Below, piece by piece: positions 19,424 through 27,939 of a stretch of 64,000 bases of DNA (its first letter is position 1; each line of letters starts with the position of its first letter). Made by a program: the position numbers and the translations under genes. Origin of the DNA: Thiomicrorhabdus chilensis DSM 12352 (lineage in GTDB: Bacteria; Pseudomonadota; Gammaproteobacteria; Thiomicrospirales; Thiomicrospiraceae). The notes below the pieces were generated by a model. That model saw only the letters and a list, made by a program, of their open reading frames with translations, searched no databases and was not told the DNA's origin. The stretch lies in NCBI RefSeq assembly GCF_000483485.1, contig NZ_KI519609.1, forward strand, positions 1,517,460-1,581,459, in the 5' to 3' direction.

Positions 19424-20041
19424 ATGCACAAAACGCAAGATTTGATTGCAGAAATCAAACGACTCGAAGCCGAGTTACTTCTGGAAATTCAAAAACAGGA
19501 AGAGACGTTTTTTTATAAAACAAAAGGCCGCAAGATCGTGTTTGACGAGGCCACCGTAACAAAACAAAAGTCCGAAGCCACGGGGATGATCGCGTATCTC
19601 CTCGACGTGCCGATATTGAATTTTCTGACCTTTCCAATCATCTGGTTCGGCATTTTCCCAGCGATGTTTATGGATTTGGTCGTGAGCCTCTATCACTCGA
19701 TCTGCTTTCGGGTTTATGGCATTCCGCTGGTCAAACGCAGCGACTATATCGTGATCGATCGCCATAGCTTGCGTTATCTTAACGTCATCGAGCGCCTTAA
19801 CTGCATCTACTGCGGCTATTTCAACGGTTTAATGGCTTATGTGCAGGAAATTTCGGCCAGAACCGAACAGTACTGGTGCCCGATTAAACACGCCAGAAAA
19901 CTCACAAGCATGCACAAGCATTATCATAAGTTTGTGGCATTTGGCGATTATGAGAACTACCAGAACAAACTGGTAAAAATTCGCAAGGATTTCGAGGGAC
20001 TCCAAGCCAAACCCGAAAAGAAAAAGCATAAACCGACATAA
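19424..20041 (+). CDS. Conserved hypothetical protein with cysteine pairs
   Basis: A 205-residue protein of unknown function with the look of a conserved proteobacterial family. It begins with a coiled-coil-like stretch (LIAEIKRLEAELLLEIQKQE), then a long hydrophobic segment (ILNFLTFPIIWFGIFPAMFM) that probably enters the membrane. A cysteine-rich part follows: LNCIYCGYFNG and, further on, TEQYWCPIKHARK, with a histidine cluster MHKHYHKF. The CxxC, Cys and His residues could bind a metal, which is inference. The C-terminus is lysine-rich. AGTGAGCAGAG upstream of the ATG is a usable ribosome binding site. Confidence 0.75.
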   Translation: MHKTQDLIAEIKRLEAELLLEIQKQEETFFYKTKGRKIVFDEATVTKQKSEATGMIAYLLDVPILNFLTFPIIWFGIFPAMFMDLVVSLYHSICFRVYGIPLVKRSDYIVIDRHSLRYLNVIERLNCIYCGYFNGLMAYVQEISARTEQYWCPIKHARKLTSMHKHYHKFVAFGDYENYQNKLVKIRKDFEGLQAKPEKKKHKPT

Positions 20042-20085
20042 TTTATCAACTATGAAAGCTTGTTATTGACCTGAAGGAGGCTGAC

Positions 20086-20676
20086 ATGGCAACAAAACGC
20101 ATTGTAATCATTCAGGGCCACCCCGACCCACAGAAATCCCATTACGGCCACGCCTTGGCCAAGGCTTATGCCACAGGCGCAGAAGCCGCCGGGCATAGTG
20201 TTGAATGGATATCCGTAGCGGAATTGGATTTTCCGCTACTACGCAGCGATGAGGAATTCAACCACGGTGAGACCCCAGAGGCAATTCGCGGAGCACAGGA
20301 AAAAATACATAAAGCGGACCATCTGGTTCTGTTCTATCCGCTTTGGCTGGGCACTATGCCGGCGCTGCTCAAAGGCTTTATCGAGCAGGTCTTTCGGCCC
20401 GGCTTTGCGTTCAGCTATGAGGGCAAACAAGGCTTTCCCAAAAAACAGCTCAAAGGGAAAAGCGCCCGAGTGGTCATCACCATGGGCATGCCGGGATTCT
20501 TCTATCGCTGGTTTTATTGCGCGCACAGTCTGAAAAACCTCAAACGCAACATTCTCGGGTTCTGCGGCATCGCACCGGTAAGAAATAGTTTAATTGGCAT
20601 GGTTGAAGACATGAAACAGCCCCAACGCGAAAAATGGCTAAAAAAACTGCACGACTTGGGAAAAAAAGGGCTTTGA
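20086..20676 (+). CDS. NAD(P)H-dependent flavodoxin-fold oxidoreductase
   Basis: A 196-residue cytoplasmic quinone or FMN-dependent reductase of the Flavodoxin_2 family (MdaB, KefF and NQO1 relatives). It begins RIVIIQGHPDPQKSHYGHAL, the phosphate-binding loop of FMN/FAD. The motif LFYPLWLGTMPALLKGFIEQ follows, then GKSARVVITMGMPGFFYRWF and the C-terminal helix LKRNILGFCGIAP. AAGGAGG precedes the ATG with 7-base spacing. Substrate unknown; related proteins reduce quinones or regulate potassium efflux. It follows the hypothetical gene by 44 bases. Confidence 0.88.
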   Translation: MATKRIVIIQGHPDPQKSHYGHALAKAYATGAEAAGHSVEWISVAELDFPLLRSDEEFNHGETPEAIRGAQEKIHKADHLVLFYPLWLGTMPALLKGFIEQVFRPGFAFSYEGKQGFPKKQLKGKSARVVITMGMPGFFYRWFYCAHSLKNLKRNILGFCGIAPVRNSLIGMVEDMKQPQREKWLKKLHDLGKKGL

Positions 20677-20715
20677 GGGATGGTCTTTACACACCGGCTT
20701 TGAGAAGAGTCTGAA

Positions 20716-21498
20716 TCAAAGGATGGTGACACCGACCCGATGGATTTGACTGTAACGGTTCGAGGCTTCTCCGAGCGGCATTACCTGCCAATCCCATTCC
20801 TGTTGAATCACTGGTTGCGGCACATCCCACCAAGGATCAAATTCTTTGATTAGCTGACCCTCGCAATCAAATCGTTGCACCCAACGGTCAGCAATCAGGC
20901 ACACCACCGTGTCTTTTTTGGCTTTGAATTTTTGCAGATATTGAAGATGCGAATTGATCAAATCCTGTCCCAACTTCTCGGTTTGATGTTCATTGAAGTT
21001 GCCATGGGACTCCAGCCATTTGACCGGCATCAATGGCAGTTGCGTAAGCAAGTTAAGCGAAACGACCAAATCAATTTCCGGGTCATCCAACCAATGCACG
21101 GGATCGCAAACTTTCAACGTACCGGCGTTAATATCGACTAGGGATTCACTGACATCGCGCTCCCTCAAACACACATTCGGATACAATGCCGCCTTGGATC
21201 GAGCAGCACTCAAAAAAACCAGGTCAACCAAGGTAATCCGCTCGAAGCGCTTGCTTAAGATATCCAGTGGGATATCTTGCAGGGAACCCGCCCCGAAGAT
21301 CAGCAGATGGCGATGCCGAGGACACGCGTCTGCAGCCCGTAAAATCGAATTTCGGCAGGCCTGGTAATGCGGCGACCAGTGTTTTTGACAACGTTTGCCA
21401 CGCGCGGCGGTAGCAATGACCTCTTTTAAGAATCCCATCGACTTCACATAAGGCAACGCAACAGGGGTGGTGGCATATTGCCAAACTTCCCAAATCAT
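20716..21498 (-). CDS. Conserved hypothetical protein with methyltransferase-like fold
   Basis: A 260-residue protein without a clear family name. A Rossmann-type core is suggested by LLIFGAGSLQDIPLDIL (glycine loop), ERITLVDLVFLSAARSKAAL (acidic end of the second strand) and EIDLVVSLNLLTQLPLMPVK, the spacing of class I methyltransferases. The N-terminus SPHYQACRNSIL may bind a phosphate group; this is inference. No signal peptide. GAGTAAGAG lies next to the ATG at 21498. It is convergent with the oxidoreductase gene and contains a CAGGCCTG palindrome at 21356-21363. Confidence 0.75.
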   Translation of the reverse strand: MIWEVWQYATTPVALPYVKSMGFLKEVIATAARGKRCQKHWSPHYQACRNSILRAADACPRHRHLLIFGAGSLQDIPLDILSKRFERITLVDLVFLSAARSKAALYPNVCLRERDVSESLVDINAGTLKVCDPVHWLDDPEIDLVVSLNLLTQLPLMPVKWLESHGNFNEHQTEKLGQDLINSHLQYLQKFKAKKDTVVCLIADRWVQRFDCEGQLIKEFDPWWDVPQPVIQQEWDWQVMPLGEASNRYSQIHRVGVTIL

Positions 21499-21528
21499 CT
21501 CTTACTCAATCAGGTTTGAGATTATGGG

Positions 21529-21536
21529 CAGGCCTG
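21529..21536. repeat. CAGGCCTG dispersed palindrome, intergenic copy
   Basis: Within the symmetrical GGGCAGGCCTGCCC (21526-21539), in the 44-base gap between ntrC (stop at 21543) and the next minus-strand gene. It may form the stem of an ntrC terminator. Confidence 0.8.
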
Positions 21537-21542
21537 CCCAAA

Positions 21543-22979
21543 TCAGTCATCCAATCCCAAAGCCTGGGTTTTTCGAGTCAGCGTATTGCGACCCCAGCCA
21601 AGCAGAATGGCGGCTTTTTGGCGATGATTGTGACTCATTTTCAAAGCTTCTTCAATCAACACCTTTTCAAACATCGGCTCGGCTACGGTGTGTAGCCCCT
21701 CTTTTCCGGTCAGCAAAAAAGCTTCCGCCCAACGGCGCAAAGGGGTTTGCCAGTCGTCACCTTCGCAACTCTCATCGCCAGCACTCAAGTTCGGTTCGCG
21801 CAGTTCCAAGGGCAGGTCTTCCATATGCACGACTTTATCGGGCGCCATAATGGTTAACCAGGCGCACAAACTTCTAAGCTGACGCACGTTACCGGGCCAC
21901 GGCAAACTGCTCAGGAAACGTTCAACTTCCTTGCTGAGTTGTTTTTCTTCCAGATTGAGGATTTTGGATTCCTTGTCCAGATAAAAACGCAACAGCAATG
22001 GAATGTCTTCGCGACGCTCTCGCAGAGCTGGTACCTTGATGCGAATAATGTTCAAACGATACAGCAAATCCTCACGAAAACTTCCTTCACGAACCAGCTG
22101 CTCCATGTTCTGGTGGGTCGCTGCGACAATGCGCACATCGGTTTTAATGGGGTTCTTGCCCCCTACCCGATAAAAACTGCCGTCATTTAACACACGCAAT
22201 AAGCGGGTCTGTAAATCCACCGGCATGTCGCCGATTTCGTCCAAAAACAAGGTTCCGCCGTTGGCTTGCTCAAAACGCCCGATCCGCTGGGAATGCGCAC
22301 CGGTAAAGGCACCTTTTTCATGTCCAAACAGTTCCGATTCCAACAGTTCGCGCGGAATGGCGGCGGTGTTCAACGCCACAAATGGGCGATCGGCTCGCGG
22401 GCTGAGTTCATGCAGTGCTTGAGCCACTAACTCCTTACCTGTACCGGTTTCCCCATTGATGAGTACGGTCACGTCAAGTTGGGATACACGCCCCAAGACG
22501 CGAAACACTTCCTGCATGGCTGGCGCCACACCGATGATGTTCAAAGGCTGTTTATCAGCACTGCGTTTTCTGCGGCTTTTCTGCACGCCACCGGAGAGTT
22601 TGCGTTTGATGGCGCGTTCGATCAGAGTGGTGGCTTCATCGATATCAAACGGCTTTGGCAGATACTCAAACGCCTTGCTTTGATAGGATTTCACCGCCGT
22701 ATCCAAGTCAGCATGGGCAGTCATAATAATGACCGGTACGTTCTTGTCTTTCTCATGAATCGCTTCCATAAAGGTCAAGCCATCCATATCCGGCATACGC
22801 ACATCGCTGACAATCACCGATGGCGAATCCTCATCAAAAGATTTCAGTGCAAGCAGAGGCGAATCAAATGCCTTGACGACATAAGGTTTATCTTCCAAAG
22901 CGGTTTCCAACACCCATCGAATCGAAGCATCGTCATCGACAATCCAAACAATAGGGACTATTTCTTCTTCATTCTGCAC
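21543..22979 (-). CDS. glnG: Nitrogen regulation response regulator NtrC
   Basis: Sigma-54-dependent activator of nitrogen genes. The receiver domain has phospho-acceptor Asp at residue 59 in VIVSDVRMPDMDG. The AAA+ domain has Walker A NGETGTGKELVAQAL, the sigma-54 contact loop GAFTGAHSQRIG, and GTLFLDEIGDMP. The C-terminal Fis-type helix-turn-helix ends KAAILLGWGRNTLTRKTQAL. Length 478 (E. coli 469). The start is GTG at 22979, with AGAGG five bases upstream. It lies 4 bases after ntrB and forms an operon with it. glnA, the usual third gene, is not next to it. Confidence 0.96.
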   Translation of the reverse strand: MQNEEEIVPIVWIVDDDASIRWVLETALEDKPYVVKAFDSPLLALKSFDEDSPSVIVSDVRMPDMDGLTFMEAIHEKDKNVPVIIMTAHADLDTAVKSYQSKAFEYLPKPFDIDEATTLIERAIKRKLSGGVQKSRRKRSADKQPLNIIGVAPAMQEVFRVLGRVSQLDVTVLINGETGTGKELVAQALHELSPRADRPFVALNTAAIPRELLESELFGHEKGAFTGAHSQRIGRFEQANGGTLFLDEIGDMPVDLQTRLLRVLNDGSFYRVGGKNPIKTDVRIVAATHQNMEQLVREGSFREDLLYRLNIIRIKVPALRERREDIPLLLRFYLDKESKILNLEEKQLSKEVERFLSSLPWPGNVRQLRSLCAWLTIMAPDKVVHMEDLPLELREPNLSAGDESCEGDDWQTPLRRWAEAFLLTGKEGLHTVAEPMFEKVLIEEALKMSHNHRQKAAILLGWGRNTLTRKTQALGLDD

Positions 22980-22983
22980 TAAT

Positions 22984-24030
22984 CTAATCCTCTGTATTTA
23001 AAGGCAAATACATATTGAATACGGTTTTGCCCGGCTCGCTCTCGGCCACAATCAAACCGCCATGCTGACGCAACACATTTTGCGCAACCGGCAAGCCCAA
23101 TCCGGATCCCTCTTTCTTACTGCTGACCATCGGATAAAAAATAGAATCGAACACCTCTTCCGGAATGCCCTCACCTTCATCCATAATGCTGATGACCGCC
23201 ACCAGCGGAAAGGTTTTGGTACCCAGGGTAAACTTACGTTCGACACGCGTTTTGATGGTCAGGATGCCACCATGTTTTTCCATCGCCTGTATGGCGTTTT
23301 TCACCAGGTTGAGCACCGCTTGAACCATGGCTTCAAAATCGATCTCGACTTCCGGAATACTGGGGTCGTAATCGAGTTTGATAAACACATTTTCAGGCTT
23401 TTCACCTTCGACAATCTGCAGTACATAACGGATCAATTCGTGGATGTTATGCGCTTCCTTATGTGCGGTTTGCTTGGGACCCAGCATACGATCCACCAAA
23501 TTCTTCAGACGCGACACCTCTTTGGCGATAATGTCTAAAAACTCTTGTTCCTTATCGCCTTGCGCATAACGTCTCTGCAAAAGCTGGGTGGCGCCCAAAA
23601 TGCCCGCCAAGGGGTTTTTGACCTCATGAGCCAGTGTTCTGACCAGCAGGTTCCCGGCTTCATATTGATGCCAGCGTTCATCCTCTTCCACAATACGGTG
23701 GTGGCGTTCGGTATTAAAAATCTCCATCAACCATCCCTGCTCATGGTCAATCTCATAAGGCGATAGAGTACAACTCACGCGAACTTTGGTAAAATCGGGC
23801 AGAACTAAAGAATATTCGTGAATGGTCAATCTCTGCTCATCGGCCTTATGCAAATCGTCCACCAGGTTCGGCATAATAACCGACCAATTCATCCCGATGA
23901 TGCGGCTGGTGCTGGTCTGAAACAACTCGCCGGCGGCGATATTCATATAGCGGATTGTTTCATCACCTCTAATCCAAACGACTGCTGTGGTCAAACCCTC
24001 CAACAGTTCTTGAAACTTTTGACAATTCAT
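22984..24030 (-). CDS. glnL: Nitrogen regulation sensor kinase NtrB
   Basis: Histidine kinase/phosphatase that phosphorylates NtrC when nitrogen is short and is inhibited by GlnB. It is soluble, with an N-terminal PAS domain (TTAVVWIRGDETIRYMNIAA), the dimerisation helix with catalytic His in TLAHEVKNPLAGILGATQLL, and the ATPase boxes NLVKNAIQAM, DEGEGIP and GSGLGLPVAQNV. Length 348 equals the E. coli protein (349). Its ATG overlaps the stop codon of the preceding DtxR-type gene as TAATG, so translation is coupled to a metal-type regulator. GAGTGAG precedes the start. Confidence 0.96.
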   Translation of the reverse strand: MNCQKFQELLEGLTTAVVWIRGDETIRYMNIAAGELFQTSTSRIIGMNWSVIMPNLVDDLHKADEQRLTIHEYSLVLPDFTKVRVSCTLSPYEIDHEQGWLMEIFNTERHHRIVEEDERWHQYEAGNLLVRTLAHEVKNPLAGILGATQLLQRRYAQGDKEQEFLDIIAKEVSRLKNLVDRMLGPKQTAHKEAHNIHELIRYVLQIVEGEKPENVFIKLDYDPSIPEVEIDFEAMVQAVLNLVKNAIQAMEKHGGILTIKTRVERKFTLGTKTFPLVAVISIMDEGEGIPEEVFDSIFYPMVSSKKEGSGLGLPVAQNVLRQHGGLIVAESEPGKTVFNMYLPLNTED

Positions 24031-24695
24031 TAAGACTCACTCACCATTAAAGCCAAGGCCAAGCGGTAATCAATCGCATGGCGCTCGTCACCATTTATTT
24101 CAACCAAAAGCGGCCCGTTCAACGGAGCCATATTTTTAATCGCTACGGAAACGCCTGTGGTCAGACCAATCGAAGCCAAATAACGCAACTCTTCCGGACT
24201 GCGATTTTTGATTCTTTTGACCTTGACTGCCTGATGAGGTGGAATGTCGGTCAAAGGCACCCAATCGTGCGTCGCCACCACTCCCTCAGCGGAAGGAATC
24301 GGAGATCCGTGCGGGTCATGCGTAGGCCGCCCTAAATCTTCCCACATGCGATCGACTAACTTGTCGGAGATGGAGTGCTCCAAGACTTCGGCCTCCTCAT
24401 CCACCTCGTCCCACGAATAACCGAGCCGCTCCACCAAATACTGTTCCAAAACCCGATGTTTGCGCACCATATTCAACGCAATCTTGCGGCCGGACTCGGT
24501 CAGACTCACACCATAATAGGGTGCATACTCAATAAACCCTTGCTCGGCCAATTTCTTGATCATATTGGAAACCGACGCCTGTGAAATCGACAAACGTTCG
24601 GCAATCACCGAAGTCTGCACCCCTTTATCTTCGGCAGACTGGCCCTCTAATTTGTAAATGATCTTCAGATAATCTTCCAGCGCTTTTGAAACCAT
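24030..24695 (-). CDS. DtxR/MntR-family metal-dependent regulator
   Basis: A 221-residue cytoplasmic repressor of the DtxR/IdeR/MntR family. The N-terminal winged helix reads LEDYLKIIYKLEGQ and SVIAERLSISQASVSNMIKKL; the dimerisation domain has RKHRVLEQYLVERLGYSWDE and AEVLEHSISDKLVDRM, where the metal ligands lie. GRPTHDPHGSPIP is a family motif. The C-terminal third is the SH3/FeoA-like domain, so it is the long (IdeR-like) form, not the short MntR of E. coli. Iron or manganese as cofactor cannot be decided. A TTG at 24704 is possible, but the ATG at 24695 is favoured. It lies between a small membrane protein and ntrB, in one operon. Confidence 0.88.
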   Translation of the reverse strand: MVSKALEDYLKIIYKLEGQSAEDKGVQTSVIAERLSISQASVSNMIKKLAEQGFIEYAPYYGVSLTESGRKIALNMVRKHRVLEQYLVERLGYSWDEVDEEAEVLEHSISDKLVDRMWEDLGRPTHDPHGSPIPSAEGVVATHDWVPLTDIPPHQAVKVKRIKNRSPEELRYLASIGLTTGVSVAIKNMAPLNGPLLVEINGDERHAIDYRLALALMVSES

Positions 24696-24705
24696 AAAAC
24701 TCAAC

Positions 24706-24954
24706 TTATTCCGCCATCATTTGACGAATCACGTCAGCTTCGGGAAAAGCAAATACATACAGAATCGTAAACAGGATCAAAAACACAAAACGCCCGACCC
24801 CCTGAAACTTCAGAACCGGGTGGCACAAAATCGCAAACGCCAAGGCCGACACCACCCCACCAATAGAACCGACGGTACCCGCCAGCATCGCCATCAAAGC
24901 ACCAAAGGCCATGCCATAGTAATGCCATGTAAACTTTGCTTTTTGCTGATTCAC
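24706..24954 (-). CDS. Small hypothetical membrane protein
   Basis: An 82-residue protein with two or three hydrophobic segments (YGMAFGALMAMLAGTVGSIG, VSALAFAILCHPVLKF and FVFLILFTILYVFAF) and short charged ends. I do not recognise a family. It is the first gene of an apparent operon leading into the DtxR-type gene, ntrB and ntrC; the gap to the next start is only 10 bases. A conserved glycine-rich segment TVGSIGGVVS may be structural. Possible role in the signal that the operon senses, but this is speculation. Confidence 0.7.
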   Translation of the reverse strand: MNQQKAKFTWHYYGMAFGALMAMLAGTVGSIGGVVSALAFAILCHPVLKFQGVGRFVFLILFTILYVFAFPEADVIRQMMAE

Positions 24955-25060
24955 TGCTAATATCCTGTGCTATCGAATTTAACGTATTTTATCAACAAAT
25001 CGGCAGCAAAAGGAGCCTCTTTCCATTTTGGTGCAATAATTATTAAACGAGGTCAAACAG

Positions 25061-25834
25061 ATGAACGATCCTATTATCGTAGTGGGTTTAGGTGAACTGG
25101 GCAGCGTCTTCGCCAGAGGTTTTTTAAAGACTGGGCATCCTGTCTACCCGGTAACACGCGACATGGACATCCACTCTTCGGCGCAGGCTTACCCTAACCC
25201 AAAAGCGGTGGTGATTGCGGTAGGCGAAGCGGACATTCACAGCGTGCTCGAAAATTGTCCGCAAAAGTGGAAAGACAAACTGGTTTTACTGCAAAACGAG
25301 CTGTTGCCGCGCGATTGGCAAAACGCCGGCATTTTAGAACCAACAGTGATCTCCGTCTGGTTTGAAAAGAAAAAAGGCATGGACAGCAAAGTGGTGCTGC
25401 CCTCCCCGATTTACGGCCCGAATGCACGCCAGGTCTTCAACGCCCTGGCGAGTTTGGACATTCCAAGCTATCTGGTCGATTCTGAAGAAGAGTTGGCCTA
25501 TGAACTGGTACGCAAAAACCTATACATTCTCACCACCAATATCGCAGGGCTAGAAGTGGGCGGTAACGTCGAAAATTTAATGAAAAACCATTCTGCCATC
25601 ATGCAAGCGGTTGCCGAGAATGTACTCGATATCCAGGACTGGCTCACAGGTCGGAAAAACAACCGTGATCGACTGATGGAAGGCTTGATTGAAGCGATTA
25701 ACGGTGATTTGCAGCACGGCTGCATGGGACGTTCGGCTCCGGCACGTTTGACCCGGGCCTTGGGTTTTGCCGAACAGGCGAATCTGCCAGTGAGCACCTT
25801 AAAAGAGATCGCATCCAAGCACTTGAAAAGCTGA
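25061..25834 (+). CDS. NAD(P)-binding oxidoreductase, ketopantoate reductase-like
   Basis: A 257-residue soluble protein with an N-terminal Rossmann motif IIVVGLGELGSVFARGFLKT (GxGxxG), then KAVVIAVGEADIHSVLENC in the place where ApbA/PanE-type enzymes carry the substrate loop. The C-terminal helical part (LVRKNLYILTTNIAGLEVGG and GCMGRSAPARLTRAL) also fits that fold. It is shorter and more divergent than PanE, so the substrate is unknown. GAGG precedes the ATG at 25061. It stands alone, divergent from the membrane-DtxR-ntrBC operon. Confidence 0.75.
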   Translation: MNDPIIVVGLGELGSVFARGFLKTGHPVYPVTRDMDIHSSAQAYPNPKAVVIAVGEADIHSVLENCPQKWKDKLVLLQNELLPRDWQNAGILEPTVISVWFEKKKGMDSKVVLPSPIYGPNARQVFNALASLDIPSYLVDSEEELAYELVRKNLYILTTNIAGLEVGGNVENLMKNHSAIMQAVAENVLDIQDWLTGRKNNRDRLMEGLIEAINGDLQHGCMGRSAPARLTRALGFAEQANLPVSTLKEIASKHLKS

Positions 25835-25861
25835 AACAACCTAAACGCTTAACAAAACAGG

Positions 25862-25869
25862 CAGGCCTG
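25862..25869. repeat. CAGGCCTG dispersed palindrome, intergenic copy
   Basis: Downstream of the oxidoreductase gene, 39 bases before a strong terminator hairpin. Flanks are GGCAGGCCTGAC, less conserved than other copies. Confidence 0.8.
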
Positions 25870-25908
25870 ACGGGTTTGCCGGTTAAGCACGAATCCCTGA
25901 AAAACAAA

Positions 25909-25942
25909 AAAGCCCCGCAATGAGATGTCATTGCGGGGCTTT
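25909..25942. terminator. Bidirectional terminator between the oxidoreductase and tRNA-Lys genes
   Basis: Perfect 15-base stem AAAGCCCCGCAATGA / TCATTGCGGGGCTTT with loop GATG. The A-rich stretch at 25901-25911 gives the T-run for minus-strand tRNA transcripts, and it also ends the plus-strand gene. Confidence 0.88.
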
Positions 25943-25950
25943 AAATGTAA

Positions 25951-26026
25951 TGGTGGGTCGTGAGCGATTCGAACGCTCGACCAATTGGTTAAAAGCCAAC
26001 TGCTCTACCAGCTGAGCTAACGACCC
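25951..26026 (-). tRNA. tRNA-Lys (UUU)
   Basis: Minus-strand sequence begins GGGTCGTTAGCTCAGCTGGT and folds as a 76-base tRNA: acceptor stem GGGTCGT / ACGACCC, D arm, anticodon arm TTGGC-TTTTAAC-CCAA giving anticodon UUU, T arm with GTTCGAAT, and an encoded CCA end. It differs from its neighbour at 26134-26209 by one base in the D loop. Terminator 8 bases downstream. Confidence 0.96.
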
Positions 26027-26133
26027 GAAACAGTTTTTGCCTCACCGTTTGGTGAAGCGAGTTTATGCGCCACTGGAATCTGGCATAAACGGGTTATTTG
26101 AAATGGATTAAATCCTTCAAACAACCGGGAATA

Positions 26134-26209
26134 TGGTGGGTCGTGAGCGATTCGAACGCTCGACCAATTGGTTAAAAGCCAACTGCTCTACCGGCTGAGC
26201 TAACGACCC
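26134..26209 (-). tRNA. tRNA-Lys (UUU), second copy
   Basis: Same 76-base tRNA with anticodon UUU and encoded CCA. The D loop has CAGCCGG where the other copy has CAGCTGG. The two are 107 bases apart and probably made as one precursor. A strong promoter lies directly upstream. Confidence 0.96.
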
Positions 26210-26225
26210 TTTCGGAATGGGGCGT

Positions 26226-26253
26226 ATTATACAAGGCTGGCCAATCTGTGCAA
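26226..26253 (-). promoter_or_regulatory. Strong sigma-70 promoter for the tRNA-Lys pair
   Basis: On the minus strand, TTGCAC (-35, at 26253-26248), a 16-base spacer and TATAAT (-10, at 26231-26226), followed by a GC-rich discriminator ACGCCCC. This is the shape of a stringently controlled stable-RNA promoter. Confidence 0.85.
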
Positions 26254-26308
26254 GCCTTTTTTATCGACTTTTTACAGATTTCTTACATTCTATCTTTATT
26301 TCATTCGC

Positions 26309-27004
26309 TTACGACTGGTAGCGAGTTGGATCTTCAATCCCGGCCGCTTCAAAACCTTGCTTTCTTAGGCGACACGAATCGCACACACCACAAGCCCGGC
26401 CCTGACTGTCGGCCTGATAACAGGAAACCGTCAAACTGTAATCCACACCCAATTCGCTTCCGGTCTGAATGATCTGCGCCTTGGTCAAATCGATCAGAGG
26501 AGTACGCACATGCAGAACCTGCCCTTCCACCCCGACTTTGGTCGCCAGATTGGCCATTTTTTCAAAGGCATCAATAAACTCTGGACGGCAATCCGGGTAG
26601 CCCGAATAATCCACCGCATTGACCCCGATGAAAATATCGTTGGCCTGCAGCACCTCCGCCAGGGCCAGAGCATAAGACAAAAAAACCGTATTGCGTGCCG
26701 GCACATAAGTCACTGGAATCTGTCCACTCTCAACTCCGGAAATCGGGACATCAATACGTGTATCGGTCAAGGCAGAACCGCCAATCTGACTCATATCGAC
26801 GCTAACCACTCGGTGAGAAGCCGCTTGTTGCTGCTTGGACAGTTTCTCCGCAAATTCCAGTTCGGCACGGTGACGTTGCCCATAGTCAAAACTGATCGTG
26901 TGACACTCATAGCCTTCGGATTGGGCAATGGCGAGAACGGTGGCCGAATCCAGACCACCGGAAAGTAAAATGACCGCTTTTTTGCGGTCTACTGTATTTT
27001 GCAT
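26309..27004 (-). CDS. queC: 7-cyano-7-deazaguanine synthase
   Basis: Converts 7-carboxy-7-deazaguanine to preQ0 with ATP and ammonia, in queuosine synthesis. The PP-loop is [18 protein letters not shown], followed by [15 protein letters not shown] and [17 protein letters not shown]. Four zinc-binding cysteines lie at the end in [20 protein letters not shown]. Length 231 matches E. coli. It follows cpoB in the common gammaproteobacterial order pal-cpoB-queC. The queC gene starts at 27004, with 56 bases to cpoB. Confidence 0.97.
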   Translation of the reverse strand: MQNTVDRKKAVILLSGGLDSATVLAIAQSEGYECHTISFDYGQRHRAELEFAEKLSKQQQAASHRVVSVDMSQIGGSALTDTRIDVPISGVESGQIPVTYVPARNTVFLSYALALAEVLQANDIFIGVNAVDYSGYPDCRPEFIDAFEKMANLATKVGVEGQVLHVRTPLIDLTKAQIIQTGSELGVDYSLTVSCYQADSQGRACGVCDSCRLRKQGFEAAGIEDPTRYQS

Positions 27005-27060
27005 GACGAAAAAACTTTATCGTTATTTTGTAGTTATAGAAGGTAGGGATGCTTTCGTTT

Positions 27061-27861
27061 TTATGGATTAAGGCGTTTGGCCGCGCTCTCGGCCGCCCTC
27101 GAATCCGGATAAGACTCAATCAACTTTTTATAGAGCTGGGTCGCCTTTTCATTCTTTTTCAACTGAATCAAACTGTCCGCCGCCCGCAACATGGCATCCG
27201 GCTCTTTGGACGAACCCGGGTATTGCAGCATAATGCGTTCAAAAGCGTTCAATGCCTTGTCATAATCCTTGAGAATCAAATAACCTTCCCCCGCCCAATA
27301 GCTGGCGTTACTCGCCAGACTGCTAGCGGGAGATTGCTTGATGAAAGCTTCAAATGCGGCAATCGATTCACGATATTGAGCCGCACGCATCAACGCAAAG
27401 GCTTTTTGATACTGTGCATTTTCATCAGCAGTAGCGGGATAGGTTGCAATGACTTGACTGACTTCTGAATCTGTAGCATGGCCTGAAGCGGGCGTGGTTA
27501 CCGACTGAGCCGGTAGCGAGGGCGTGAGCGCGGGAACCGTGGCGCTCGAAACACCCGATTCATAAGATTTGAGTTTCGTTTCCAACGCACTGATACGCTG
27601 GTCGGTTTCCGCCTCACGTCCCTTGGCGCGTTCCAGAAAGTTGCTCTGTGCACGTTTCAGGCGATCAATCTCGTCATGCAGACGCTGAATTTCGCGCTGT
27701 TGCTCGCCCAGTCGTTGACTGAGTTGCAACAACACCGGATTGTCCGCCATGCGTTCCAACCTTAGAATCCTGTCTTCGATAGAACCGGCCGGTGCCGCAT
27801 GGGCACTGCTGAATGACAACACGAGTGAACTGATGACGGCCAATTGAATTCGCTTTTTCAT
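27061..27861 (-). CDS. cpoB: Tol-Pal associated TPR protein CpoB
   Basis: Periplasmic protein that links Tol-Pal with PBP1B during division. A Sec signal peptide MKKRIQLAVISSLVLSFSSA is followed by a coiled coil (roughly residues 30-90: LQLSQRLGEQQREIQRLHDE) used for trimer formation, a Ser/Thr/Pro linker, and C-terminal TPR repeats (AQYQKAFALMRAAQYRESIA, NASYWAGEGYLILKDYDKAL). The start at 27861 has GGAG upstream; a longer frame to 27939 would place the signal peptide internally. At 266 residues it matches E. coli CpoB (263). Confidence 0.94.
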   Translation of the reverse strand: MKKRIQLAVISSLVLSFSSAHAAPAGSIEDRILRLERMADNPVLLQLSQRLGEQQREIQRLHDEIDRLKRAQSNFLERAKGREAETDQRISALETKLKSYESGVSSATVPALTPSLPAQSVTTPASGHATDSEVSQVIATYPATADENAQYQKAFALMRAAQYRESIAAFEAFIKQSPASSLASNASYWAGEGYLILKDYDKALNAFERIMLQYPGSSKEPDAMLRAADSLIQLKKNEKATQLYKKLIESYPDSRAAESAAKRLNP

Positions 27862-27939
27862 GCTCCAACCTGTTTGAATTAAACGTTTTTTAAAAGGTTT
27901 TGACGGACACCTATTGCGTCTCGCCATGACACCTGACAA

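Noticed and set aside
25951-26209. The tandem tRNA-Lys pair as an attachment site for an integrated element
   Set aside because: No integrase, no repeat of the tRNA 3' end and no change in gene content nearby; the pair looks like a simple duplication.
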